Below, piece by piece: positions 1 through 12,600 of a DNA stretch of 64,000 nt (within the stretch, counting starts at the first letter, position 1; each line of letters begins with the position of its first letter). The translations under genes and the position numbers were made by a program. The DNA comes from Oasisia sp. SBJ-2009 (taxonomy: Eukaryota > Annelida > Polychaeta > Sabellida > Siboglinidae). The notes under the pieces were generated by a model. The model was not told the DNA's origin, searched no databases, and saw only the letters and a list, made by a program, of their open reading frames with translations. The stretch is from assembly GCA_964017155.1 (NCBI GenBank), contig OZ024860.1, positions 47,290,388 through 47,354,387 of the forward strand, written 5' to 3'.

Positions 1-2084
1 GCGCGTGCACGTAATTAGCGCGATTACGTCACATGCCTGAGTTGCATATCAGCGCCTCCTATCGATCATGTAGGCTCCCCATTTTATTAGTTATTCCCAT
101 TTTGTGTCAAAACATTACGTCAATCCAAAATGAGGGGTGACGTATATGTTAGTTCAAAAACATGTGATGTGCTGATACATTCTACAATGTCGTGGTATAT
201 AGCAACAGAGGAATGAATGTGGTTCATTTTGATATGTTAACCATATATTTTGAATATATATTAAGAGAACTACGGTAAACGTTATATGATGTCGATGATG
301 AAACGGGAGTGTTTATTTTAACATATTGCTGAATCTGTTGCCTTAAAATGTACATTTCAATAAGATATTTATTGTGTTTATGCTCCTCTGCAATACGAAT
401 AGATTGCCATAAAAACTAGCTTTGTAGCCCGAAACAAACTATGAGAAAAACAAATTGCAATTGTGACTAAACGGCCATTCCGACACCCTATACGGTTCAA
501 TTTAAGTGCGATTTTCGGAGTTAGGTACACTGATTTCAGAGGGTTGCCCTCTGGATTATTGCTAAGGAAGGTTTGAAGTTTAGAAAACAACAGAGCAACC
601 AAAAATAGCACGAGGTGTCCACTTCGACCACCGTGCGCCCCGACTACGAACGATTACCTTGAAAGTTCGTCTTCGCCAGCTCTGCCGTTCACGAGCGCTG
701 TTTGTGACGTAGTTCATTCGCAGTCGCGTGATTGGATGGGCAGGATGAAATGTTTACTAGCGCCAAGTAGCACAATTGCACACATTGAGGGCTATATTAA
801 ATTGAAAAATATGAGTACACTTTTCTATTGCTAGTTAAATTTCTTCTCAGTAAGAGTAACATAGTTTCAGGAAGCAGGCTAGCTCGTGAATACGAAGTGA
901 CTGCAGCGTCATCTAGAACGTGTATTACGTCATCGGGAACGTGCGCCATATCGCTGGGGTTCACTCAACTGGCCGATCTGGAAACAGCATGCTGAAGCCT
1001 TTGTCCAACCACTGAACACTACGGCTACACAATGATGATGACGATGGTGATGACGATGATGAATATAACAGTTCTTGTACGCATACAAATAGATATTTCA
1101 TCAAATAAACATGACAACCAACGTTCCTGGGTTGTTTGCCTTGGGCTGGTTGGTCTCGGAGGAGCCACCTAAACCAAACAAATGTTTAACATTATCTCCA
1201 GCACGAATATCCACGAGCCCCGCCCCATGGCGACGCCCTTGTTATAAATACCCTTAATATTAGTTAGGCTACCGGCTTGGTTAATAGAAAATCTATATCC
1301 AGTGCTTTGAACTCGATACCTCTACCACTATGCCACCGATCCCTGCGCTAGTAATATGTAATAATGCCGCAGCGCAATCCCACGCCTACATATTATCTTC
1401 GCTGGCGTAGGCATAAGATCGGTGGTGTGCTGTGCAGCAGAGCACATAATACTAGCAAAAAGACACGGTATTTGTGTGCAGTCTTAATCTTTGAGAGGCT
1501 AGGGGGTGTATGTCTCAGAAACTATGCCTATCGTGCTGTTGAATCAGATTAATTAAGTATGCGTCAATCAGATAATTGGGCAGCATTTGACCAGCACTTA
1601 AAACATGGCAGCACAGTCTTTTTTATGGTCTACAGATAATGTAAAAAATGTCGCGAGACACTTTTTGTAGTGGTCAAAAACGGTTGTCAACATGTTTTAA
1701 AGTATGTACCGTACCGCTCGACAGGCGGCGCCACTGAGTCAAGTAATTTCACCTGCGACACGGTGACAATCAAACCGCTACGAAACACCTACTGACTATT
1801 CGTACTGCTTTGAATTAGACCTACGTGTCTGTAACTTTGTCAGCTTAGGCGGCTATCGCCGTATACAACGCTCGAAGCTTTTGTTGTCGTTGCGAGATAC
1901 ATGTAGGGCCTATAGTTAGTTGTAGGCATAGATATAAATAGAACACCCCACTAGAACACTAGTCTATAGGGGAATGATTAATGATCTAACTCTGTGGTTG
2001 TAGGTAACGTACACCATCGCAAATACTGCGAGTCTAATATTATATTCAACCCCTCTTTCAATTAGGCAATGTTTTCACATTTTT
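1..2084. other. Upstream intergenic DNA, no gene seen
   Basis: I see no exon with flanking splice signals and no recognisable protein in either strand. The open frames here are short and have unremarkable composition. The sequence is AT-rich and unique as far as I can tell by eye. Confidence 0.5.
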
Positions 2085-2195
2085 TCGGAAAAGAAACTAA
2101 AAGCCAGTGCGTGATGCTTCGATCCATCAGCTGTCTGTGTCAAATAAAAAATATCTCACGCACGGGGTAAATGTGTAACCTGTCGTTGACTCATC
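2085..2195 (+). repeat. Partial diverged SINE copy
   Basis: Two blocks match the SINE at 47316-47641: a segment around CTAAAAGCCAGTG near 2096 and GGGGTAAATGTGTAACCTGT near 2164. The tRNA-like head and the 3' tail are absent and the middle is altered. It is a short relic of the same family in the same orientation. Confidence 0.5.
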
Positions 2196-3850
2196 GAGTG
2201 CATTGTTGTTCCTCTCTTCCGCTCTGTCTTTGTCTAACTATCTCTGTCTGTTTATTTGTCTGTCTCTCCCTTCCTCCCCCCGTCAGTTCTTCCCTTCCTC
2301 CGTCTCCCCGCCCGTCTTTCCTTCCGCCCTTCCTCCGAAGTTGCTTGTCGTTCGGGAAGAAAGGTTTTAAGAGTGCATTAAAAACAATATTTTAATTACT
2401 GAAGTGACAATATATTAACTGACAATTTTGTATTGCATCATTATTAAATTATTAATCGAGAACTTTACTCCTACCTTCTTATATTACGTTTTACATTTAT
2501 GTATTTTAGCCTTCTATATTCTATTAGTCTATTTATTTATTATGTTTTATTAGTCTGTTTATATGCACTTTAATTGGAAAGCTAATTTTAGTCACATATA
2601 GTATGATATACCGCCCACGGTATGATGACGACCAAAGACAAATCATCAAATATCATATCACCGCCACGCCCTCCCCTGCATTGGCTGTATTGTAATGTGC
2701 TCCTTGAGCGTTCAGGTACTTCGAGCATTGTTTACAAAATATTACCTCACCGTTACCAAGAGTGTAAACACGGGTTGTTGATCTGAATGACTGAATACAG
2801 AATCATATAGTCCAGTTCGTATCCGTATCACGCTACGCTGCATATCTGAGGCGCTTTGCCTTTGCCGCCGACGCTGATCAAGCAGACGACTACTTCGTCC
2901 AGGCGCGCGCCACGGCACGGCGCGGCTACACGATCACGTCGATTGAGTGGAATTTTCCAATGTTGTTGTTGTTGTGCTGGTCATACCACGCGCCTGTGAC
3001 GACGAATGTTCGCTTCGCTACGCCATAAATTCCAATATTGCACGTCCGAACGTTTACTTTTCTGTTCCCGCTGTCATTCGTTGTCGTTGAATCGGCATCT
3101 GACTTGACTGAGAAACGCCCGAAGCCGTCTTGTTTATCACAGACACAGTTCACAGCCGGAGCTCACACGATTGTTAGTGTTCTAGAACAATCGCAGTTAC
3201 GATACACAAGCGTTTCTAATGTTGATACTGGTGTAATGGGTATATAATTATAATGTTTATTTTTCAGCTTGAGATTATATAGCAGCATCGTTTGTTGCAT
3301 GTTTAGGATTACTGTCTTATATTGTTATTACCGTAATATTGGTGGTAAAATAAACAAAATACTGTCGTAGTCATTGATAGATCTAGATATCTGTATACCG
3401 GTATAAATAAACCACACATATAAATCGCGGATATAATGGCAATGTGTTTAACATGCAATACGACGAACATGGATATTGGCATACTGATTGTTGTTGTATT
3501 CGTAAGTAGGCCTCCTTCAACATAATAGGGCACCGGATAAGAAACGACGAATAAGCGAACACGAACAAACAATTATAAAGTGGCCTTTCAAAATCATACT
3601 CTAGATGTTTCCGAATGCTATCATTTCTAGTTTAAATGTCAACACCTTTGAGATATGTGAGATGAAAGTTCCCTTTTACAACGCGGCGATTGTCCCATTG
3701 ATAAGAACACTGTACACGGCGCGGTACATGTATAACAACGGAAATTTCCACGGCATTATTAGCCACACCTGTGATCGCGGCGCTCCTAGAGGCTAGACCT
3801 AGTCGTGAAGCTCCGCAGAAATTACGCCATCGATTTCGGTGGAGTTTATG
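2196..3850. other. Intergenic DNA with a pyrimidine tract
   Basis: A C/T-rich stretch occupies about 2205-2345 on the plus strand. The rest is AT-rich with no supported gene. Open frames on both strands around 2926-3250 overlap each other and have no recognisable domain. Confidence 0.4.
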
Positions 3851-4039
3851 CGTGTACGATGATGGTTGGATCGTGATGAACCATCTTATACGAGACGGAC
3901 TGCATGTCTCCTATGATTCATCACCATCCAACCATCATCGTACACGATTTTTTAGTGGTTTGCCAACGATATTATAATTTACCACAGTCACAGAGATTCA
4001 AAATAGCGCAGTTTGGCCTGGTAATACCACTAAAAAATC
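3851..4039. repeat. Two adjacent inverted repeats (hairpins)
   Basis: Bases 3851-3880 are the reverse complement of 3917-3946 with one mismatch, leaving a 36-base loop. Immediately next to it, 3946-3959 (GATTTTTTAGTGGT) is perfectly complementary to 4026-4039. The two fold-backs abut at base 3946. Such structure suggests remains of small fold-back transposable elements, but no target duplication was found. Confidence 0.75.
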
Positions 4040-4889
4040 ATCTCTTGCAGCGATTTGTTTTAACACTAAAACAGTCGTATGCAAGCCAATATTCGGTAGT
4101 ATTTGCGTGTTTCATTTATACACTTACACTACTTGATTTCAACACTACTTGTATACGTACGTAGGGGACAAACTTTGTACGCTATTAAATAATGTGAAAT
4201 TGTTATTACTATAACAGTCACAGCCGTAGCTAAGCAGTACGTATGTGGTCTGTGACTGTGTAGACTGGGCTGCATAGACCCCCCCCCGTAGTGGAACGCC
4301 AGCGTTCAATAAAACACGGCGAACGCACTTTCACCCATATCCCAGCAGCTACGGTGATCTGAAAAACCAGACTGCATATAAAATTAATAAATTATTATAA
4401 TACGCAAATGAGATACATAATCGTTCCTATTTATGGGAAGCATGAATTATTATAATACCGCGCTGTCGATACGCCCACAGCTATACACCGCCCGTCTTGG
4501 ATTTTCGCCGGTTCTGGTAAACTCGGGTAATACCAATTCGGTCCAATGCCAACTCTACCCAATCTCATACCAGTACATTATGTTTGTAGTTCTTTATTAT
4601 AGCTTTTATTATAAGTCAAAGGCGCGTCGTTGTATTTGTGTGTTTATCCAGAAAGTACCGTGGTTATAAAAAGCCTGTGCCGTCGTCACCCAGATGTCAT
4701 CAGTAATTCTATGTAAACAGCATTTAATTGTCCGCACAGTTTCACATAAAACCAAAAACACATTTTTTATATGCGATGTGTTCCAACATGTTCTAGTTCG
4801 TGTTTCAAACATTCACGACATTGACAATTGTATACTTGAATCTCGGCCACCTTATTGCTTTTCATGTTTGCTACGTTGTTTAATTTGCA

Positions 4890-5168
4890 TATAATTCTTC
4901 TTCACATGGTTAGCTCATCACTCTATGTTAGCCACATGTTTGTGACTAGAGTATTGTCGAGCTTGATTTTCAGAGTTGTCCTTCTCTAGAATTAGTGAGT
5001 CCACTACAGGTTACACATTTACCCCCTGTGTGGGATATTTTACTTCCCCTGGCATAGACACCAGATAGAAGGGACCACCGGCTTTTAGTGTCTCGTCCGA
5101 AAGACACAGGCAATGTGAGGTGAACGAAATTGCCTAAATTTCGAAACGGCGGTAGGTGGGATTATAAG
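4890..5168 (-). repeat. 5'-truncated SINE copy, minus strand
   Basis: Read on the minus strand this matches the SINE at 47316-47641 from inside its box B region to its GAA-rich 3' tail. The tRNA-like head before the AATCCCACC end of box B is missing, so the copy is truncated at its 5' end, as is usual for LINE-mobilised elements. Similarity is high through the body, including the segment around CACTAATTCTAGAGAAGGAC. Confidence 0.8.
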
Positions 5169-5229
5169 TTCCAATATGTTCCACTATGTGTTTCAAATAT
5201 TAATTGACGATGACGACTTGAATTGCTGC

Positions 5230-5361
<132 letters not shown>

Positions 5362-6366
5362 GTATACGACGCTCCCATCAAACGTGAAGTAAACATCCAC
5401 GAGTCACACATTACATAATAACAATTTACCCATTTCCGTTGCATACCTAACAATTATGAAACAGCGGCTTCGCCTTTCTAATATAAATACACAAAGCTAT
5501 GGTTGATAGTGCAACAAATGGACGTGTACTGCCATTATTAATAGTACACTAGCAAACGGAAATTACAACGCTGACATCAGCATACGTGTACAACAATTAT
5601 CGAATCGTACGTTGCAAACAACATTGGCCTCGCATTGCTGTTGGCACAAGTGACACGAGTAGTAAATTATAAACATAGCATTATTTTCGGTTTGACTTCC
5701 AGTGGCATCTATGCTATATCAACGTATGACACTCGGATCATGGACGAGAAACCAAGAAGGCAGCAGCTTCTGTCTTTATCGACACTCCAGAAGAATAAAG
5801 AAAGCTGGAATGAGTGCAAACTGCAATGGGAAGACAGATCAAAGTGTATGGAAATGCTTCGAACCGGAATTCGTACCCAGGTTATGTAGGCCTAAGCATA
5901 GGCCATAGCCAACATGAGTGAGAGCAAGAATTTGGCTGGTTTGCTAAATTATTCTCAAATAAGTAAGTAAATGCACATAGCAATAATTTATCAAGCGTCA
6001 TTATACTGCACCAACCGTATTACTCATGGGGTACTGCACCCAGCAGAATGTTAGGGACTACACGTGCGAACACATTAATGTTAATGATATGCACGTTTGG
6101 CCGAGTTGTATCTGGCCGAGTTTGTTCGACAAGCTTTAGCGGAGTACGCTGTCGATAGGCGCGCTGCATTTGACTCTTCATTCACGCGGTTTCAGGTTAC
6201 TCGTTGGGAGAACATTACGCATAAAGCGTCTGCAAACGCGTCAGAACATTTCCAGGATTTCTTCAGCACCCTAAAATAAACTCACCCGCAAGGACGCAGA
6301 CCGTTGAGTTCACAGAACACGGAGCAGTGTTTACGGTGTTTTCTGTCTGAGGAGTCGCTTATACGA
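5362..6366. other. Immediate upstream region of gene A
   Basis: About 1 kb before the gene A start holds no supported gene. It should include the 5' UTR and promoter, but I see no convincing TATA box or other element that fixes a transcription start. An open frame at 6097-6279 has no recognisable content and is probably untranslated leader or chance. Confidence 0.35.
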
Positions 6367-6453
6367 ATGAATCAAAAGCATGGTCATGGAGTCTGTATCA
6401 GGTGCTTCGAATTGCAACTCTACAAAGCAAAACAATTTATCAGTTGCCACTAA
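6367..6453 (+). other. Overlapping upstream ORF of gene A
   Basis: An ATG at 6367 opens a 28-codon frame that ends at TAA 6451-6453, inside the coding sequence of gene A and out of frame with it. The context of this ATG is weak (C at -3, A at +4). The ATG at 6380 has A at -3 and G at +4, so leaky scanning could reach it. If the transcript includes 6367, this frame would lower translation of the transporter. Confidence 0.4.
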
Positions 6454-6674
6454 TGGCGAGTGTGGTCAATTGCTGAAGAAGAATGCGGCTGAAGAAAAAA
6501 GTGCAGCGGCCGAATATGACGATTCGACATCTTCCGAACAGGACAGCGTCGACCCGAAGATGAAGAGAGAGACCTGGAATCGGAAGATCGACTTTCTGCT
6601 TGCCTGCATCGGCTTCTCTGTCGGTCTCGGAAATGTGTGGCGCTTTCCTTACCTGTGCTACAAAAATGGTGGAG
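6380..6674 (+). CDS. Gene A exon 1 (N-terminus, TM1)
   Basis: This exon encodes residues 1-98 and the first base of codon 99, ending at donor GTATGT. Residues 1-66 are a polar cytosolic tail rich in Ser, Asn, Glu and Asp. TM1 begins near residue 71 and carries the unwound Na+/substrate region VGLGN (81-85) and NVWRFPY. The intron falls inside the GGG codon run, the same position as in gene B. Confidence 0.95.
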
Positions 6675-9600
6675 GTATGTATATCAGGTATAATGATACT
6701 ACATCATATATATCCAAATTTAAGAGTCTTCTGGGAATATAAAAATCTAGACTAGCTGTGTTGAAGTGAAGATATTTGGCATTTATAGTACGAATCATAT
6801 GCATGCATTATATCAAACTGTTTGCTTAATGTTAAACTTAAAGCTATGCCTATGTTATATCTACGTAAGCCAACTATCTAGCCCTTTATTCGAGTTCCTT
6901 GTAGACATTTCTTCAGGTCACCAATCATTTCATCATGGTGGCTATGCAAATAGTAAGTTAACCATGGCGAAGACCCAACTACATTCTTAGGCACAAGTGG
7001 TATTGCCAAACATAATGTGGCATTGTAAAATAATAAATTAACATCTTAAATGTTTTATTTCAGGTGCATTCTTGCTTCCGTACTTCATCTGTGTCGTTCT
7101 TGGTGGCATTCCAATGTTCTTCCTTGAAGTCTCTTTGGGTCAGTTCATGTCTGAAGGTGGGATTGGGGCATGGAAGATCTGTCCACTGCTGCAAGGTGAG
7201 CCTAATTACTAATATTAGCCCATGGTACACTTTGAACACAGGTGACTAATAGTGGCGTCCTCTACTGGATCAATTAACATTGCCCATGCATTTCTGATGT
7301 GTGATAAGATTACAATACACATAGATCTGATATTAGCATCACATATCAGATAACTGTCTGGAATAGAAACCTGCATTTTAATGTGTGTATGAAGTCTGAT
7401 ACTGTTATGCTTAAGTCTAGTTAGAAGTCTACAAAATACACCTTTTTTTGTTGAGAACCAATTGTTTTTAATTAAACCTAGACGTATATGCATGAGAAAT
7501 ATTTACTTGATTTGATCATTCTGGAAGGGCCAAAACGGGTATAAAAAAAAACTTTTTCAAAACTTGTAACTTTTTGTCTGATTTTACATAGGGTACAAAG
7601 GTTGTACAAAATAATTTTTTATTTTATGATCAGAGAATATGCCAATTAGGTGATTGTGGTGAAAAGACTAGGCAGTGACTGTGATTCACCAAAACATCTC
7701 ATTCATAATTACAGACTCACTATATAATCCAAAGGTCTTCAAGAAATATTTCTCTTTCAACGTCAATATTCTGGCCTTTAAATATGGAATGGATCACTAG
7801 ACAGACAACCTCCTACAAAAAAGTTATTCCAGTCTCAAGAAGAACATTATAATGTTAATTCATAGACAACTGTGATAGGACAACCTCACTTCAAATTCAA
7901 ATTTTATTCTCACACAGGGCTTTATGCAGGATCAAATTATTGCCAGTCACACATGTTTTTGTGGATACATGGATGTTAACTGTGTCTGTGTCTGATGACC
8001 TGAAATGGACTAACAAACACACATGTGACACAATTTACACTCACTTTTGAGGCATAACTGACAATGTCTGGTTTTGGAAGACTTGCTCCTTCATTTTTTT
8101 TACCCCTCCACCACCCGTCCACCCATATTTATCCCAGTTCACAATGGGTTTTACATGCCCAAATGGGTGGACGGGTCTCTGCATAAAGCTATGTTCTCAT
8201 GTTTACGGACTCCTGTTTTCACTGCCTGTTTGCATCGCATGAACTGATGAGCCTGATGTCAGTCTCTGTACCTGTTGCAGGTATCGGCCTGGCCACCACG
8301 ATCATTGTCTTCCTGTTGAACATCTACTACAACGTGATCCTCGCATGGGCCTTCTACTATCTGTTCTCGTCGTTCACAAGCGTCCTGCCCTGGTCACATT
8401 GCAACAACGCCTGGAACACCCCCGACTGCGGTAAGGCGCTTGATGGGGGCGCGTTTGCAAATGGCAATATGACGACCTCAACGACAACGGTGGCGACACA
8501 CGTGGGCCAGAAAGTTGACCCCGTGACACAGTTCTGGGAGTAAGTAGCGTTACATTTTTACGCCAGTTTTTTATTTGATTTCATCCTGGGTTGTGGCCGG
8601 CGCTTGCGTTGTCACCCCAGTCAGTGTTTTGGGTTGGTGGTTGGTCGATCGGTTGACGATCCCAGCACCATCTACTGTGTGTGTGTGTGGGTATGTGCGT
8701 GCGTATGCCTGGGTGTCTCCCTATCGACGGGATGTGTTACGCTGAATGGAAATGGGCCCTTTTTGGGTTCGTCTGAGAAATCTGTGCAAAATATATTTAA
8801 ATGGCCAATTTTTATGGCCACTGATGGATATTCAAGAATTATGCCAAACACTTGCTGTGCTATAACATAATCTTGACTAATATATCATATTTGCAGTGCT
8901 GTGAGATAATATTGACTAATAAATCACATCTTCTGTGGACTGTGACATAATCTACACTAACACATCTCACTTTCTGTGCCATGGCATAATCTTGACTAAT
9001 AAATCACATTTGCTGTGCTATGAGTATGACATTACGTATGACTAATGGATTAGTTCAGTCTTGCAATATGATATGATTTATCTTGCACAGTAAATTATTT
9101 TGGATAAATAAAAATTGCATACATGAGCAAATGTGATATCCTGTGGCACGGAATCATTCACATAGTTTTACGTACTTAAATATCGTCTGTAGGTAGGTAA
9201 AAAAAACTAGGACGTAGATTTTATTGTAAATGTGTAATTACGGTCAAATGAACTTTAATAAGATAATAATAATATATAATTTAATATCTTATCAGGACTG
9301 TCTTAGTTTATATGTAACAAGTGCTAGATTGTTGTAGAAGGTGGTTCAGCTATCCATACAGTTATTGTATATACTATTAGCTGCATCGGTGCCGTGAATG
9401 ATTAATTTTATTTAGCTAATTTCACCAGAGGTATATTTTTAGTGCATTAGTGCATGCAGTAAGTGTGTTTGTGGGTTAGTTGATAAAGAGAGAGATATAT
9501 ATATATATACACATACACGCATTCCTTTGCCACCATGTCCAGGCTGCTGTTTACTGCAGGCCTGCTGCCTATCTCATCTCGAAAACAGCACATGTTGCCA

Positions 9601-12600
9601 TGGTGATGCCTGGTAGTGAATCTAGTGATTTTCCATGATGTAGGCCTACCAGACTGACAGGTCGAGTGAGTTGACTCTGTCACTAGGAATGCTAGAGATA
9701 ATTGTTGTGTTCGTGTTTCTGTAGAATTAGATAAGTATTGCATTAATTAGACACACATCATCAGTGTAGTTGCACTAATTAGTGTGTTAATATCGTACAT
9801 ATCAATACGTATACAAATAATAAATGCAATTGAGTCTGGGTGTAGTTGCATTAGTTGATGATCACACTTTAATTTGTATTTGTTACATAATTTATGTGTA
9901 TATTATATGAATCAGTTCACATGTGATCAGTTATGTACATAATGGTTCATCTGTTTTCCTGTGAACCTTACCTGTGTAGTTTTTAAATTCCAACATACAG
10001 TTTAGAATGTGACAAGTCCTGTTTTAATGATTAACATTATATGGCATTGCAATTTTACACGATTAAATTAATTAAAAGTTGCGATCACTTTCGCTAATGG
10101 TAGTTTTTTGTGATTTATGCAATGTGTTTAATTAATGCGGTTTGCAACGATTTTACCTCGCTGCGGGAAACAAACATTGTTTCTGCCACGAACAATCGCG
10201 TTGCGTGTGGCTCGCTGCACACACACGCCCCCTATTGCACCTTGTGGGAACTAGCGGAGGACTTGAGGGGCCATTTCCATGCAGTATGCGTGTGTGTCTG
10301 TGTGTCGCACTTGGTTGAATCTTGTGTCAGTAGTCAACTTGACGCGTCATGGTCGCTGCGTCGTATATACATGTACCTCTTGGCTGTGCACGCCCGGGTG
10401 GTCAGTTCATCGGTCAGACGGTCAGTTGGTGTCCGGCTTGCACTGGGCCGGCCGTGGAGGTTGAGTACGTTGTCCTGGCCTGGCACTGTGCACATCGGAG
10501 CTACACGACCAAAATGGTGATTTCATTTTATGTTCTTTTAGTAAATGGGTGGGAATTTGTTGCAATTTTCGTCAACATTTGTTTGACTAGTAAAAAAATT
10601 GTTTGACTAGTAAAAAATATTTGACTAGTAGTCTGGATGGGATTTTTTTTGATGAATATAACAATTAATGAACCACGGATAACAAAAAGATAACAGCGCC
10701 CTCTGGTGGTCAGGGGGTGCGTAGACGTGATTGTGCCGCCGCGGGCGAGGGGGCTGAGTGCAGTGCACAGTTAGGGGTCGTACAATCGTAGCGGCTGGTG
10801 GCGGCGTCCGTGTCGTCGTCGTCGCCGTTGCCGCGGAAACGAGGCGGCCGACATCGCCGCCGGCGATATCACTGAGAGTCTGAAATCGTTTTGCTGCAGG
10901 CGCAAAGTCCTGCTCATCTCCAGCGGTATGGGAGAAGTGGGCACCGTCAAGTGGGACCTCGCGCTCTGCCTCTTACTCGCCTGGATCGTCGTCTACTTCT
11001 GCATTTGGAAAGGAGTAAAATCCTCCGGAAAGGTGACAAGTTTTGCGACGGGCAACGCTCCTCACCCACCCACCCACCCCGCCCATCACACTCAGAAAGT
11101 TGCCCGTTCGTTCGATCGATCGATTCCGCCCCCCGTCCGTTTTACGTCCGTCTCCCCGTGTCCATCTCCGTCCCGCGATTAGGAACACAGAACGCAGGTG
11201 AACGAATCATTGCCGTTGCGGCGTCACACACACGCGTGGCAGCGCAACGGACGCTAGGGTAGCCTACGGGAGGGCGGTCGTGGCGTCGGTCCGCCCGTGC
11301 GCGGCGCGGGCCCACGTGACAACCGCGCCACCCCACGCCTGTCTCACTATGCCATGTTCTTTATTTTGAAGGTGAGTGCATCAGCCGTGGCTGGCCCACG
11401 CGCTGTCATCATCCGTCCCCCCACTCAAGCATAATCCCACTTTGCCTTTTTACAATAGGGCCAGCCACTAAGTGCAATACGCCCGCGCGCTACGCGCGTA
11501 GGCGTGCACACACACGAATTCTGGATCGGCGGACATTTCTGTATGTACTGTCTATATCATGATCATTTTCGTGATGACGGATGTTAATCTCGCCTTTACC
11601 GTAATGTTTCAGCACGTTTAGATTCTGGCGTTTTCATCGGACGAATGCCTTTCTAAGAACTTAATTTGCCTTGATACGCTCGTAATCTGGTGATTCTTTC
11701 CATGTTTGTTCCGCAGCCTTTTCGTACAAGTAACGTAAGCTATATCTGAAAAATCACCACAGTGAATAAAGTCTTTTTTGTGATTCGAAAATGGACGCCT
11801 AACATTCTTTAAAAATGAAACGTCTTCGATACGATCCTCACGTAAAGTAGAATAGTTATTGCAGTTATGTCTTCTCGATATGGTAAATTTATAACGAGAT
11901 TGCATCGACATAAAGTAATATAAGTAGTTAAGTGAACGCCATCTGCGTAGATTAATTTGTAATCCACTTAATGGACACGTCTCGTTAGGTCAGGGTTCAC
12001 TATCATATATACAAAAAGTAGAATATGCTTTGATTTTTCTGTTCCTAGGTGATGTACTTCACGGCCACGTCGCCCTATATTCTGATGACAATTCTGCTCA
12101 TCCGTGGGGTCACTCTGCCCGGAGCGTGGGAAGGCATCAAGTTCTATGTGCTGCCGACCTGGTCAAAACTAATGGAGCCACAGGTCAGTTTTACCTCCAG
12201 CCTTGACTTTACCACGAGTGTTTCTATGTGACATTTTCGTACTAGGCCTCGGATGATCTTGAATGTTTGAACTGAGGTGTAAAATTTAGAAAAAAATATT
12301 GTTATCACAGATAAATTGTGGTGGGTCAAGTTTCGACACAAGTGCCAAATCATCTGCTAGCTACTTTTGTGCACCCCTGGCCTAAATGGACCCAAGGCAC
12401 ATGCCTCTGACCATTGGTCAAATCACCACCTCCAAGACCCATCCACACATTTCTCATTTAATAAAGAGTGTTGTCTAGTTAGGATTAAAGGAATAAACAC
12501 ATCATTTATCCTTATCCATTTACCATTTATCCTTATCCTGACCCCACCCTAACGTAACTGACTATCAGACTCGATTTAATCATGTCAGTCAAGCATTCGA

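Noticed and set aside
6097..6279. A 60-codon open frame just before gene A
   Set aside because: It has no recognisable motif and lies in the likely 5' UTR; such a length is expected by chance.
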